A DNA stretch of 64,000 nucleotides from Inia geoffrensis (GCA_036417435.1 JAZAQT010000229.1:62001-126000), one strand, 5' to 3'; shown: positions 1-13,703, counted from the first letter of the stretch. Made by a program: numbers and translations. Notes: generated by a model from the sequence alone, not told the origin.

Positions 1-594
1 TCAGTACACAAAGACTAACTCATGCCCTCAAACGTACGCTATCCCTTAAGCATTGTCGTACCCTATCCTGTACCCTAATCCCTCCCCATTCTCCAACCCT
101 AACCCTCAGCGAAACCCTGAACGTGACCATTTTCCGAGGCCTTACCCTCATCGGTGCCTTTGTCTTAACCAGTACACCAACACTAACTCGTGCCCTCACA
201 CTTACGCTAACCCTTAAGCATTGTCATACCCTAACATGTACCCTAATCCCTCTCCATTCCCTAACCCTAACCCTAACCCGAATCCTAACCCTGACTCTCA
301 CCCGAAGCCTTACCCTCGCCCGTGCACTAATCTTAACAAGGACACCAAGACTAATTAGTGCCCTCACACGTACGCTCTCACTAAACCGCAGCGGTACCCT
401 AACCTGTACCCTAATCCCTCTCCATTCCCTAACCCTAACCCTAACCTGAAACCTAACCATGACACTCACCCGAAACTTTACCCTCACCCGTGTCTTAATT
501 TTAACCAGTACATCAACACTAACCCATGCCCTCTAATGTACGCTAACCCTAAGCCATTGCCGTACCCTAACCTGTACCCTAATCAATCCCTATT
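1..594. repeat. Partial higher-order repeat at the left edge
   Basis: This is the right-hand part of a 1,344-bp HOR copy, cut by the window edge. It holds monomer types e to h: ACAAAGACTAACTCATG near 9, GGTGCCTTTGTCTTAACC near 152, CACCAAGACTAATTAG near 342 and ACATCAACACTAACCCATG near 509. It matches 4032-4625 nearly base for base, at an offset of 4,031. Confidence 0.85.
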
Positions 595-1937
595 CCCTAA
601 CCCTAACCCTAACCCTAACCCTTAACGTGACCCTCTTCCGAGGCCTTACCCTCACCCGTGCCCTACTCGTAAGCAGTAAACTAACACTAACTAGTGACCT
701 CACACGTACGCTAAACCTTAAGCGTTGTGGTACCCTAAACTGTGCCCTAATATCTCCCCATTCCCTAACTCTAACCCTAACCCGAATTCTATCCCTGACC
801 CTCACCCGAAACCTTACCCTCACCCGTGCCCTAATCTTAACCAGGACACCAACACTAACTCGTGCCCTCACACGTACGCTAACACTTAATCGTTGTCGTA
901 CCCTAAACTGTACCCTAATCCCTCCCCATTCCCTAACCCTAACCCTAACCCGAATCCTAACTCTGACCCTCACCTGAAGCCTTACCCTCACCCGTGCCCT
1001 AATCTTAACCAGGACACTAACACTAACCCTTGCCCTCACACGAACGCTAACCCTTAAGCACTGTCGTACCCTAAGCTGTACCCTAATCCCTCTGCATTCC
1101 TTACCCTAACCCTAACACGAATCCTAAACCTGACCCTGCCCCGAAGCCTTACCCTCACCCGTGCCCTAATCTTAACCAGGACACCAACACTAACTCGTGC
1201 CCTCACACGTACGCTAAACCTTAAGCGTTGTCGTACCCTAAATTGTACCCTAATCCCTCCCCATTCCTTAACCCTAACCCTAACCCCATCCCTAAACCTG
1301 ACCCACTTCCGATGCCCTACCCTAACCAATGCCCTAACCTCAACCAGTACACAAAGACTAACTCATGCCCTCAAACGTACGATAACCCTTAAACATTGTC
1401 CTACCCTATCCTGTACCTGAATCCCTCCCCATTCCCTAACCCTAACCCTAAGCGAAACCCTGAACGTGACCCTTTTCCGAGGCCTTACCCTCATCGGTGC
1501 CTTTGTCTTAACCAGTACACCAACACTAACTCGTGCCCTCACACTTAAGCTAACCCTTAAGCATTTTCGTACACTAACATGTACCCTAATCCCTTTCCAT
1601 TCCCTTACCCTAACCCTAACCCGAATCCTAACCCTGTCTCTCACCCGAAGCCTTACCCTCGCCCGTGCCCTAATCTTAACCAGGACACCAAGACTAATTA
1701 GTGCCCTCACACGTATGCTCTCACTAAACCACAGCGGTACCCTAACCTGTACCCTAATCCCTCTCCATTCCCTAACCCTAACCCTAACCTGAAACCTAAC
1801 CATGACACTCACCAGAAACTTTACCCTCACCCGTGTCCTAATTTTAACCAGTACATCAACACTAACCCATGCCCTCTAACGTACGCTAACCCTAAGCCAT
1901 TGCCGTACCCTAACCTGTACCCTAATCAATCCCCATT
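595..1937. repeat. 1,344-bp HOR copy 1 (reference copy, monomers a-h)
   Basis: This copy starts at the perfect CCCTAA tract. Its eight 168-bp monomers carry these markers. a: GTAAGCAGTA and CTAGTGACC (near 670). b: CCAGGACACCAAC with AACTCG (841). c: CCAGGACACTAAC with CCTTGCC and GAACGC (1009). d: CCAGGACACCAAC followed by AAATTGTACC (near 1177). e: ACAAAGACTAACTCATG (near 1351). f: GGTGCCTTTGTC (near 1496). g: CACCAAGACTAATTAG (near 1686). h: ACATCAACACTAACCC (near 1853). It is 1 bp shorter than the other copies. It pairs with 4626-5969 in the super-repeat. Confidence 0.88.
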
Positions 1938-3281
1938 CCCTAACCCTAACCCTAACCCTAACCCTTAACATGACCCTCTTCCGAGGCCTTACCCTCACCC
2001 GTGCCCTACTCGTAAGCAGTAATCTAACACTAACTAGTGACCTCACACGTACGCTAAACCTTAAGCGTTGTGGTACCCTAAACTGTGCCCTAATATCTCC
2101 CCATTCCCTAACCCTAACCCTAACCCGAATTCTATCCCTGACCCTCACCCGAAACCTTACCCTCACCCGTGCCCTAATCTTAACCAGGACACCAACACTA
2201 ACTCGTGCCCTCACACGTACGCTAACACTTAATCGTTGTCGTACCCTAAACTGTACCCTAATCCCTCCCCATTCCCTAACCCTAACCCTAACCCGAATCC
2301 TAACTCTGACCCTCACCTGAAGCCTTACCCTCACCCGTGCCCTAATCTTAACCAGGACACTAACACTAACCCTTGCCCTCACACGAACGCTAACCCTTAA
2401 GCACTGTCGTACCCTAAGCTGTACCCTAATCCCTCTGCATTCCTTAACCCTAACCCTAACCCGAATCCTAACCCTGACCCTCACCCGAAGCCTAACCCTC
2501 ACCCATGCCCTAATCTTAACCAGGACACCAACACTAACTCGTGCCCTCACACATACGCTAAACCTTAAGCGTTGTCGTACCCTAAATTGTACCCTAATCC
2601 CTCCCCATTCATTAACCCTAACCCTAACCCCATCCATAAACCTGACCCACTTCCGATGCCCTACCCTAACCAATGCCCTAAACTTAATCAGTACACAAAG
2701 ACTAACTCATGCCCTCAAACGTACGCTATCCCTTAAGCATTGTCGTACCCTGTCCTGTACCCTAATCCCTCCCCATTCCCTAACCCTAACCCTAAGCGAA
2801 ACCCTGAACGTGACCCTTTTCCGAGGCCTTACCCTCATCGGTGCCTTTGTCTTAACCAGTACACCAACACTAACTCGTGCCCTTACACTTACGCTAACCC
2901 TTAAGCATTGTCGTACCCTAACATGTACCCTAATCCCTCTCCATTCCCTAACCCTAACCCTAACCCGAATCCTAACCCTGACCCTCACCCAAAGCCTTAC
3001 CCTCGCCCGTGCCCTAATCTTAACCAGGACACCAAGACTAACTCGTGCCCTCACACGTACGCTATCACTAAACCGCAGCGGTACCCTAACCTGTACCCTA
3101 ATCCCTCTCCATTCCCTAACCCTAACCCTAACCTGAAACCTAACCATGACACTCACCCGAAACTTTACCCTCACCCGTGTCCTAATTTTAACCAGTACAT
3201 CAACACTAACCCATGCCCTCTAACGTACGCTAACCCTAAGCCATTTCCGAACACTAACCTGTGCCCTACGCAATCCGCATT
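1938..3281. repeat. 1,344-bp HOR copy 2
   Basis: It holds the same eight monomers in the same order as the copy at 595. Its private changes, such as the AACATGACC variant just after the tract and the CATCCATAAACC variant near 2631, are shared with the copy at 5970. This marks the two as the second member of the 4,032-bp super-repeat. Confidence 0.88.
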
Positions 3282-4625
3282 CCCTAACCCTAACCCTAAC
3301 CCTAACCCTTAACGTGACCCTCTTCCGAGGCCTTACCCTCACCCGTGCCCTAATCGTAAGCAGTAAACTAACACTAACTAGTGACCTCACACGTACGCTA
3401 AACCTTAAGCGTTGTGGTACCTTAAACTGTGCCCTAATATCTCCCCATTCCCTAACCCTGACCATAACCTGAATTCTATCCCTGACCGTCACCCGAAACC
3501 TTACCCTCACCCGTGCCCTAATCTTAACCAGGACACCAACAGTAACTCGTGTCCTCACATGTACGCTAACCGTTAATCGTTGTCGTACCCTAAACTGTAC
3601 CCTAATCCCTCCCCATTCCCTAACCCTAACCCTAAACCGAATCCTAACTCTGAACCTCACCTGAAGCCTTACCCTCAACCGTGCCCTAATCTTAACCAGG
3701 ACACTAACACTAACCCTTGCCCTCACACGAACGCTAACCCTTAAGCACTGTCGTACCCTAAACTGTACCCTAATCCCTCTGCATTCCTTAACCCTAACCC
3801 TAACCCGAATCCTAACCCTGACCCTCACCTGAAGCCTTACCCTCACCCGTGCCCTAATCTTAACCAGGACACCAACACTAACTCGTGCCCTCACACGTAC
3901 GCTAAACCTTAAGCGTTGTCGTACCCTAAATTGTACCCTAATCCCTCCCCATTCTTTAACCCTAACCCTAACCCCATCCATAAACCTGACCCACTTCCGA
4001 TGCCCTACCCTAACCAATGCCCTAAACTTAATCAGTACACAAAGACTAACTCATGCCCTCAAACGTACGCTATCCCTTAAGCATTGTCGTACCCTATCCT
4101 GTACCCTAATCCCTCCCCATTCTCCAACCCTAACCCTCAGCGAAACCCTGAACGTGACCCTTTTCCGAGGCCTTACCCTCATCGGTGCCTTTGTCTTAAC
4201 CAGTACACCAACACTAACTCGTGCCCTCACACTTACGCTAACCCTTAAGCATTGTCGTACCCTAACATGTACCCTAATCCCTCTCCATTCCCTAACCCTA
4301 ACCCTAACCCGAATCCTAACCCTGACTCTCACCCGAAGCCTTACCCTCGCCCGTGCACTAATCTTAACAAGGACACCAAGACTAATTAGTGCCCTCACAC
4401 GTACGCTCTCACTAAACCGCAGCGGTACCCTAACCTGTACCCTAATCCCTCTCCATTCCCTAACACTAACTCTAACCTGAAACCTAACCATGACACTCAC
4501 CCGAAACTTTACCCTCACCCGTGTCTTAATTTTAACCAGTACATCAACACTAACCCATGCCCTCTAATGTACGCTAACCCTAAGCCATTGCCGTACCCTA
4601 ACCTGTACCCTAATCAATCCCTATT
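3282..4625. repeat. 1,344-bp HOR copy 3
   Basis: This is the third member of the super-repeat. It carries diagnostic changes shared only with 7314-8657: a CTGTGCCCTACGCAATCC variant just before its opening tract, CTGACCATAACCTG in the second monomer near 3460, and GTAACTCGTGTCC near 3541. Confidence 0.88.
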
Positions 4626-5969
4626 CCCTAACCCTAACCCTAACCCTAACCCTTAACGTGACCCTCTTCCGAGGCCTTACCCTCACCCGTGCCCTACTCG
4701 TAAGCAGTAAACTAACACTAACTAGTGACCTCACACGTACGCTAAACCTTAAGCGTTGTGGTACCCTAAACTGTGCCCTAATATCTCCCCATGCCCTAAC
4801 TCTAACCCTAACCCGAATTCTATCCCTGACCCTCACCCGAAACCTTACCCTCACCCGTGCCCTAATCTTAACCAGGACACCAACACTAACTCGTGCCCTC
4901 ACACGTACGCTAACACTTAATCGTTGTCGTACCCTAAACTGTACCCTAATCCCTCCCCATTCCCTAACCCTAACCCTAACCCGAATCCTAACTCTGACCC
5001 TCACCTGAAGCCTTACCCTCACCCGTGCCCTAATCTTAACCAGGACACTAACACTAACCCTTGCCCTCACACGAACGCTAACCCTTAAGCACTGTCGTAC
5101 CCTAAGCTGTACCCTAATCCCTCTGCATTCCTTAACCCTAACCCTAACACGAATCCTAAACCTGACCCTCACCCGAAGCCTTACCCTCACCCGTGCCCTA
5201 ATCTTAACCAGGACACCAACACTAACTCGTGCCCTCACACGTACGCTAAACCTTAAGCGTTGTCGTACCCTAAATTGTACCCTAATCCCTCCCCATTCCT
5301 TAACCCTAACCCTAACCCCATCCCTAAACCTGACCCACTTCCGATGCCCTACCCTAACCAATGCCCTAACCTCAACCAGTACACAAAGACTAACTCATGC
5401 CCTCAAACGTACGATAACCCTTAAACATTGTCCTACCCTATCCTGTACCCTAATCCCTCCCCATTCCCTAACCCTAACCCTAAGCGAAACCCTGAACGTG
5501 ACCCTTTTCCGAGGCCTTACCCTCATCGGTACCTTTGTCTTAACCAGTACACCAACACTAACTCGTGCCCTCACACTTAAGCTAACCCTTAAGCATTTTC
5601 GTACACTAACATGTACCCTAATCCCTTTCCATTCCCTTACCCTAACCCTAACCCGAATCCTAACCCTGACTCTCACCCGAAGCCTTACCCTCGCCCGTGC
5701 CCTAATCTTAACCAGGACACCAAGACTAATTAGTGCCCTCACACGTATGCTCTCACTAAACCGCAGCGGTACCCTAACCTGTACCCTAATCCCTCTCCAT
5801 TCCCTAACCCTAACCCTAACCTGAAACCTAACCATGACACTCACCCGAAACTTTACCCTCACCCGTGTCCTAATTTTAACCAGTACATCAACACTAACCC
5901 ATGCCCTCTAACGTACGCTAACCCTAAGCCATTGCCGTACCCTAACCTGTACCCTAACCAATCCCCATT
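4626..5969. repeat. 1,344-bp HOR copy 4
   Basis: This is the super-repeat partner of the copy at 595. It shares the CTCGTAAGCAGTAAAC variant in the first monomer and the CGATAACCCTTAAACATTG variant near 5410. Confidence 0.88.
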
Positions 5970-7313
5970 CCCTAACCCTAACCCTAACCCTAACCCTTAA
6001 CATGACCCTCTTCCGAGGCCTTACCCTCACCCGTGCCCTACTCGTAAGCAGTAATCTAACACTAACTAGTGACCTCACACGTACGCTAAACCTTAAGCAT
6101 TGTGGTACCCTAAACTGTGCCCTAATATCTCCCCATTCCCTAACCCTAACCCTAACCCGAATTCTATCCTAGACCCTCACCCGAAACCTTACCCTCACCC
6201 GTGCCCTAATCTTAACCAGGACACCAACACTAACTCGTGCCCTCACACGTACGCTAACCCTTAATCGTTGTCGTACCCTAAACTGTACCCTAATCCCTCC
6301 CCATTCCCTAACCCTAACCCTAACCCGAATCCTAACTCTGACCCTCACCTGAAGCCTTACCCTCACCCGTGCCCTAATCTTAACCAGGACACTAACACTA
6401 ACCCTTGCCCTCACACGAACGCTAACCCTTAAGCACTGTCGTACCCTAAGCTGTACCCTAATCCCTCTGCATTCCTTAACCCTAACCCTAACCCGAATCC
6501 TAACCCTGACCCTCACCCGAAGCCTTACCCTCACCCATGCCCTAATCTTAACCAGGACACCAACACTAACTCGTGCCCTCACACATACGCTAAACCTTAA
6601 GCGTTGTCGTACCCTAAATTGTACCCTAATCCCTCACCATTCCTTAACCCTAACCCTAACCCCATCCATAAACCTGACCCACTTCCGATGACCTACCCTA
6701 ACCTATGCCCTAAACTTAATCAGTACACAAAGACTAACTCATGCCCTCAAACGTACGCTATCCCTTAAGCATTGTCGTACCCTGTCCTGTACCCTAATCC
6801 CTCCCCATTCCCTAACCCTAACCCTAAGCGAAACCCTGAACGTGACCCTTTTCCGAGGCCTTACCCTCATCGGTGCCTTTGTCTTAACCAGTACACCAAC
6901 ACTAACTCGTGCCCTTACACTTACGCTAACCCTTAAGCATTGTCGTACCCTAACATGTACCCTAATCCCTCTCCATTCCCTAACCCTAACCCTAACCCGA
7001 ATCCTAACCCTGACCCTCACCCAAAGCCTTACCCTCGCCCGTGCCCTAATCTTTACCAGGACACCAAGACTAACTCGTGCCCTCACACGTACGCTATCAC
7101 TAAACCGCAGCGGTACCCTAACCTGTACCCTAATCCCTCTCCATTCCCTAACCCTAACCCTAACCTGAAACCTAACCATGACACTCACCCGAAACTTTAC
7201 CCTCACCCGTGTCCTAATTTTAACCAGTACATCAACACTAACCCATGCCCTCTAACGTACGCTAACCCTAAGCCATTTCCGAACACTAACCTGTGCCCTA
7301 CGCAATCCGCATT
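5970..7313. repeat. 1,344-bp HOR copy 5
   Basis: This is the super-repeat partner of the copy at 1938. A point change near 6169 (TATCCTAGACC) closes the - strand frame that stays open in the partner copy. That indicates drift rather than selection on any encoded protein. Confidence 0.87.
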
Positions 7314-8657
7314 CCCTAACCCTAACCCTAACCCTAACCCTTAACGTGACCCTCTTCCGAGGCCTTACCCTCACCCGTGCCCTAATCGTAAGCAGTAAAC
7401 TAACACTAACTAGTGACCTCACACGTACGCTAAACCTTAAGCGTTGTGGTACCTTAAACTGTGCCCTAATATCTCCCCATTCCCTAACCCTGACCATAAC
7501 CTGAAGTCTATCCCTGACCGTCACCCGAAACCTTACCCTCACCCGTGCCCTAATCTTAACCAGGACACCAACAGTAACTCGTGTCCTCACATGTACGCTA
7601 ACCGTTAATCGTTGTCGTACCCTAAACTGTACCCTAATCCCTCCCCATTCCCTAACCCTAACCCTAAACCGAATCCTAACTCTGAACCTCACCTGAAGCC
7701 TTACCCTCAACCGTGCCCTAATCTTAACCAGGACACTAACACTAACCCTTGCCCTCACACGAACGCTAACCCTTAAGCACTGTCGTACCCTAAACTGTAC
7801 CCTAATCCCTCTGCATTCCTTAACCCTAACCCTAACCCGAATCCTAACCCTGACCCTCACCTGAAGCCTTACCCTCACCCGTGCCCTAATCTTAACCAGG
7901 ACACCAACACTAACTCGTGCCCTCACACGTACGCTAAACCTTAAGCGTTGTCGTACCCTAAATTGTACCCTAATCCCTCCCCATTCTTTAACCCTAACCC
8001 TAACCCCATCCATAAACCTGACCCACTTCCGATGCCCTACCCTAACCAATGCCCTAAACTTAATCAGTACACAAAGACTAACTCATGCCCTCAAACGTAC
8101 GCTATCCCTTAAGCATTGTCGTACCCTATCCTGTACCCTAATCCCTCCCCATTCTCCAACCCTAACCCTCAGCGAAACCCTGAACGTGACCCTTTTCCGA
8201 GGCCTTACCCTCATCGGTGCCTTTGTCTTAACCAGTACACCAACACTAACTCGTGCCCTCACACTTACGCTAACCCTTAAGCATTGTCGTACCCTAACAT
8301 GTACCCTAATCCCTCTCCATTCCCTAACCCTAACCCTAACCCGAATCCTAACCCTGACTCTCACCCGAAGCCTTACCCTCGCCCGTGCACTAATCTTAAC
8401 AAGGACACCAAGACTAATTAGTGCCCTCACACGTACGCTCTCACTAAACCGCAGCGGTACCCTAACCTGTACCCTAATCCCTCTCCATTCCCTAACCCTA
8501 ACCCTAACCTGAAACCTAACCATGACACTCACCCGAAACTTTACCCTCACCCGTGTCTTAATTTTAACCAGTACATCAACACTAACCCATGCCCTCTAAC
8601 GTACGCTAACCCTAAGCCATTGCCGTACCCTAACCTGTACCCTAATCAATCCCCATT
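7314..8657. repeat. 1,344-bp HOR copy 6
   Basis: This is the super-repeat partner of the copy at 3282. It differs by only a few substitutions, for example GAAGTCTATCC at 7503 against GAATTCTATCC. Confidence 0.88.
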
Positions 8658-10001
8658 CCCTAACCCTAACCCTAACCCTAACCCTTAACGTGACCCTCTT
8701 CCGAGGCCTTACCCTCACCCGTGCCCTAATCGTAAGCAGTACACTAACACTAACTAGTGACCTCACACGTACGCTAAACCTTAAGCGTTGTGGTACCCTA
8801 AACTGTGCCCTAATATCTCCCCATTCCCTAACCCTAACCCTAACCCGAATTCTATCCCTGACCCTCACCCGAAACCTTACCCTCACCCGTGCCCTAATCT
8901 TAACCAGGACACCAACACTAACTCGTGCCCTCACACGTACGCTAACCCTTAATCGTTGTCGTACCCTAAACTGTACCCTAATACCTCCCCATTCCCTAAC
9001 CCTAACCCTAACCCGAATCCTAACTCTGACCCTCACCTGAAGCCTTACTCTCACCCGTGCCCTAATCTTAACCAGGACACTAACACTAACCCTTGCCCTC
9101 ACACGAACGCTAACCCTTAAGCACTGTCGTACCCTAAGCTGTACCCTAATCCCTCTGCATTCCTTAACCCTAACCCTAACCCGAATCCTAACCCTGACCC
9201 TCACCCGAAGCCTTACCCTCACCCGTGCCCTAATCTTAACCAGGACACCAAGACTAACTCGTGCCCTCACACGTACGCTAAACCTTAAGCGTTGTCGTAC
9301 CCTAAATTGTACCCTAATCCCTCCCCATTCTTTAACCCTAACCCTAACCCCATCCATAAACCTGACCCACTTCCGATGCCCTACCCTAACCAATGCCCTA
9401 AACTTAATCAGTACACAAAGACTAACTCATGCCCTCAAACGTACGCTATCCCTTAAGCATTGTCGTACCCTATCCTGTACCCTAATCCCTCCCCATTCTC
9501 CAACCCTAACCCTCAGCGAAACCCTGAACGTGACCCTTTTCCGAGGCCTTACCCTCATCGGTGCCTTTGTCTTAACCAGTACACCAACACTAACTCGTGC
9601 CCTCACACTTACGCTAACCCTTAAGCATTGTCGTACCCTAACATGTACCCTAATCCCTCTCCATTCCCTAACCCTAACCCTAACCCGAATCCTAACCCTG
9701 ACTCTCACCCGAAGCCTTACCCTCGCCCGTGCACTAATCTTAACAAGGACACCAAGACTAATTAGTGCCCTCACACGTACGCTCTCACTAAACCGCAGCG
9801 GTACCCTAACCTGTACCCTAATCCCTCTCCATTCCCTAACCCTAACCCTAACCTGAAACCTAACCATGACACTCACCCGAAACTTTACCCTCACCCGCGT
9901 CCTAATTTTAACCAGTACATCAACACTAACCCATGCCCTCTAACGTACGCTAACCCTAAGCCATTGCCGTACACTAACCTGTGCCCTAAGCAATCCCCAT
10001 T
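8658..10001. repeat. 1,344-bp HOR copy 7
   Basis: It has the full eight monomers. From here the 4,032-bp super-period stops: the stretch 9408-9950 matches the immediately preceding HOR (8064-8606) as closely as it matches 4032-4558, so the 1,344-bp unit itself was the amplified unit. Confidence 0.86.
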
Positions 10002-11345
10002 CCCTAACACTAACCCTAACCCTAACCCTTAACGTGACCCTCTTCCGAGGCCTTACCCTCACCCGTGCCCTAATCGTAAGCAGTAAACTAACACTAACTT
10101 GTGACCTCACACGTACGCTAAACCTTAAGCGTTGTGGTACCTTTAACTGTGCCCTAATATCTCCCCATTCCCTAACCCTAACCCTAACCCGAATTCTATC
10201 CCTGACCGTCACCCGAAACCTTACCCTCACCCGTGCCCTAAACTTAACCAGGACACCAACACTAACTCGTGCCCTCACACGTACGCTAACCCTTAATCGT
10301 TGTCGTACCCTAAACTGTACCCTAATCCTTCCCCATTCCCTAACCCTAACCCTAACCCGAATCCTAACTCTGACCCTCACCTGAAGCCTTACCCTCACCC
10401 GTGCCCTAATCTTAACCAGGACACTAACACTACCACTTGCCCTCACACGAACGCTAACCCTTAAGCACTGTCGTACCCTAAGCTGTACCCTAATCCCTCT
10501 GCATTCCTTAACCCTAACCCTAACCCGAATCCTAACCCTGACCCTCACCCGAAGCCTTACCCTCACCCGTGCCCTAATCTTAACCAGGACACCAACACTA
10601 ACTCGTGCCCTCAAACGTACGCTAAACCTTAAGCGTTGTCGTACCCTAAATTGTACCCTAATCCCTCCCCATTCCTTAACCCTAACCCTAACCCCATCCA
10701 TAAACCTGACCCACTTCCGATGCCCTACCCTAACCAATGCCCTAAACTTAATCAGTACACAAACACTAACTCATGCCCTCAAATGTACGCTATCCCTTAA
10801 GCATTGTCGTACCCTATCCTGTACCCTAATCCCTCCCCATTCCCTAACCCTAACCCTAAGCGAAACCCTGAACGTGACCCTTTTCCGAGGCCTTACACTC
10901 ATCGGTGCCTTTGTCTTAACCAGTACACCAACACTAACTCGTGCCCTCACACTTACGCTAACCCTTAAGCATTGTCGTACCCTAACATGTACCCTAATCC
11001 CTCCCCATTCCCTAACCCTAACCCTAAGCGAAACCCTGAAGGTGAGCCTTTTCCGAGGCCTTACCCTCATCGGTGCCCTTGTCTTAACCAGTACACCAAC
11101 ACTAACTCGTGCCCTCACACTTACGCTAACCCTTAAGCATTGTCGTACCCTAACCTGTACCCTAATCCCTCTCCATTCCCTAACCCTAACCCTAACCTGA
11201 AACTTAACCATGACACTCTCCCGAAACTTTACCCTCACCTGTGTCCTAATTTTAACCAGTACATCAACACTAACCCATGCCCTCTAACGTACGCTAACCC
11301 TAAGCCATTGCCGTACACTAACCTGTACCCTAACCAATCCCCATT
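10002..11345. repeat. 1,344-bp HOR copy 8
   Basis: It is full length, but the opening telomeric tract is interrupted (CACTAA at 10008). The f/g monomer pair is altered: near 10990-11130 a second copy of the GGTGCC-TTGTC monomer replaces the CACCAAGACTAATTAG monomer. This is an internal conversion or unequal exchange between neighbouring monomers. Confidence 0.82.
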
Positions 11346-11375
11346 CCCTAACCCTAACCCTAACCCTAACCCTAA
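11346..11375. repeat. Longest perfect telomeric hexamer run (5 x CCCTAA)
   Basis: Five uninterrupted hexamers are followed by the variant CCCTTA. Most other HOR copies have four perfect hexamers at the same site (595, 1938, 3282, 4626, 5970, 7314, 8658). The G-rich - strand of four or more repeats has the G-tract spacing of a telomeric G-quadruplex. Folding is inferred from the sequence only. Confidence 0.9.
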
Positions 11376-12527
11376 CCCTTAACGTGACCCTCTTCCGAGG
11401 CATTACCCTCACCCGTGCCCTAATCGTAAGCAGTACACTAACACTAACTAGTGACCTCACACGTATGCTAAACCTTAAGCGTTGTGGTACCCTAAACTGT
11501 GCCCTAATATCTCCCCATTCCCTAACCCTAACCCTAACCCGAATTCTATCGCTGACCCTCACCCGAAACCTTACCCTCACCCGTGCCCTAATCTTAACCA
11601 GGACACCAACACTAACTCGTGCCCTCACACGTACGCTAACCCTTAATCGTTGTCGTACCCTAAACTGTACCCTAATCCCTCCCCATTCCATTACCCTAAC
11701 CCTAACCCGAATCCTAACTCTGACCCTCACCTGAAGCCTTACCCTCACCCGTGCCATAATCTTAACGAGGACACTAACACTAACCCTTGCCCTCACACGA
11801 AAGTTAACCCTTAAGGACTGTCGTACCCTAAGCTGTACACTAATCCCTCTGCATTCCTTAACCCTAACCCTAACACGAATCCTAACCCTGACACTCACCC
11901 GAAGCCTTACCCTCACCCATGCCCTAATCTTAACCAGGACACCAACACTAACATGTGCCCTCACACGTACGCTAAACCTTAAGCGTTGTCGTACCCTAAA
12001 TTGTACCCTAATCCCTCCCCATTCCTTAACCCTAACATTAACCCCATCCCTAAACCTGACCCACTTCCGATGCCCTACCCTAACCAATGCCCTAACCTTA
12101 ACCAGTACACAAACACTAACTCATGCCCTCAAACGTACGCTAACCCTTAAGCATTTTCGTACCCTATCCTGTACTCTAATCCCTCTCCATTCCCGAACCC
12201 TAACCCTAACCCGAATCCTAAACCTGACCCTCACCCGAAGCTTTACACTCACCCGTGCCCTAATCTTAACCAGGACACCAAGACTAACTCGTGCCCTCAC
12301 ACGTATTCTAACACTAAACCACAGCAGTACCCTAACCTGTACCCTAATCCCTCTCCATTCCCTAACGGTAACCCTAACCTGAAACATAACCATGACACTC
12401 ACCCCAAACTTTACCCTCACCCGTGTCCTAATTTTAACCAGTACATCAACACTAACCCATGCCCTCTAACGTACACTAACCCTAAGCCATTGCCGTACCC
12501 TAAACTGTACCCTAATCAATCCCCATT
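11346..12527. repeat. Contracted HOR copy 9 (1,182 bp)
   Basis: It opens with the longest perfect telomeric tract seen in the window (five CCCTAA, 11346-11375), one hexamer more than its neighbours. The unit is 1,344 + 6 - 168 bp long, that is, one hexamer gained and one whole monomer lost. This fits slippage plus unequal exchange in register. Confidence 0.8.
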
Positions 12528-13703
12528 CCCTAACCCTAACCCTAGCCCTAACCCTTAACGTGACCATCTTCCGAGGCCTTACCCTCACCCGTGCCCTAAT
12601 CGTAAGCAGTACACTAACACTAACTAGTGACCTCACACGTACGCTAAACCTTAAGCGTTGTCGTACCCTAAATTGTACCCTAATCCCTCCCCATTCCCTA
12701 ACCCTAACCCTAACCCGAATCCTAACCCTGACCCTCACCTGAAGCCTTACCCTCACCCGTGCCCTAATCTTAACCAGGACACTAACACTAACCCTTGCCC
12801 TCACACGAACGCTAACCCTTAAGCACTGTCGTACCCTAAGCTGTACCCTAATCCCTCTGCATTCCTTAACCCTAACCCTAAACCGAATCCTAACCCTGAC
12901 CCTCACCCGAAGCCTTACCCTCATCCGTGCCCTAATCTTAACCAGGACACCAACACTAACTCGTGCCCTCACATGTACACAAAACCTTAAGCGTTGTCGT
13001 GCCCTAAATTGTACCCTAATCCCTCCCCATTCCTTAACCCTAACCCTAACCCCATCCCTAAACCTGACCCCCTTCCGATGCCCTACCCTAACCAATGCCC
13101 TAACCTTAACCAGTACACAAACACTAACTCATGCCCTCAAACGTACGCTAACCCTTAAGCATTGTTGTACCCTATCCTGTACCCTAATCCCTCCCCATTC
13201 CCTAACCCTAACCCTAAGCGAAACCCTGAATGTGACCCTTTTCCGAGGCATTACCCTCATCGGTGCCTTTGTCTTAACCAGCACACCAACACTAACTCGT
13301 GCCCTCATACTTACGCTAACCCTTAAGCATTGTCGTACCCTAACCTGTACCCTAATCCCTCTCCATTCCCGAATCCTAACCCTAACCCGAATCCTAACCC
13401 TGACCCTCACGCGAAGCCTTACACTCACCCGTGCCCTAATCTTAACCAGGACACCAAGACTAACTCGTGCCCTCACACGTATGCTAACACTAAACCGCAG
13501 CAGTACCCTATCCTGTACCCTAATCCGTCTCCATTCCCTAACCCTAACCCTAACCTGAAACCTAACCATGACACTTACCCGAAACTTTACCCTCACCCGT
13601 GTCCTAATTTTAACCAGTACATCAACACTAACACATGCCCTCTAACGTACGCTAACCCTAAGCCATTGCCGTACAATAACCTGTACCCTAATCAATCCCC
13701 ATT
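12528..13703. repeat. Contracted HOR copy 10 (1,176 bp, seven monomers)
   Basis: It is exactly seven 168-bp monomers long. The first monomer is a fusion: the GTAAGCAGTA marker is followed directly by the AAATTGTACC type of tail near 12668, so one monomer was removed at the homologous position. Confidence 0.8.

Larger units (their letters stand above)
1..4031. repeat. 4,031-bp super-repeat, copy A (3 HORs, 24 monomers)
   Basis: The 4,031 bases from the left edge recur as 4032-8063 with only scattered differences. The offset is 4,031 at the left and 4,032 further in, because of a single-base indel between about 596 and 1466. Marker pairs include GTCCTACCCTATCC-type changes near 1390 and 5422, and CATTTCCGAACACTAACC at 3242 and 7274. 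Confidence 0.85.
4032..8063. repeat. 4,032-bp super-repeat, copy B
   Basis: This is the second copy of the three-HOR module. It is the same length as three 1,344-bp units. The module does not continue as a triplet after about 8600, where single HORs repeat instead. Confidence 0.85.
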
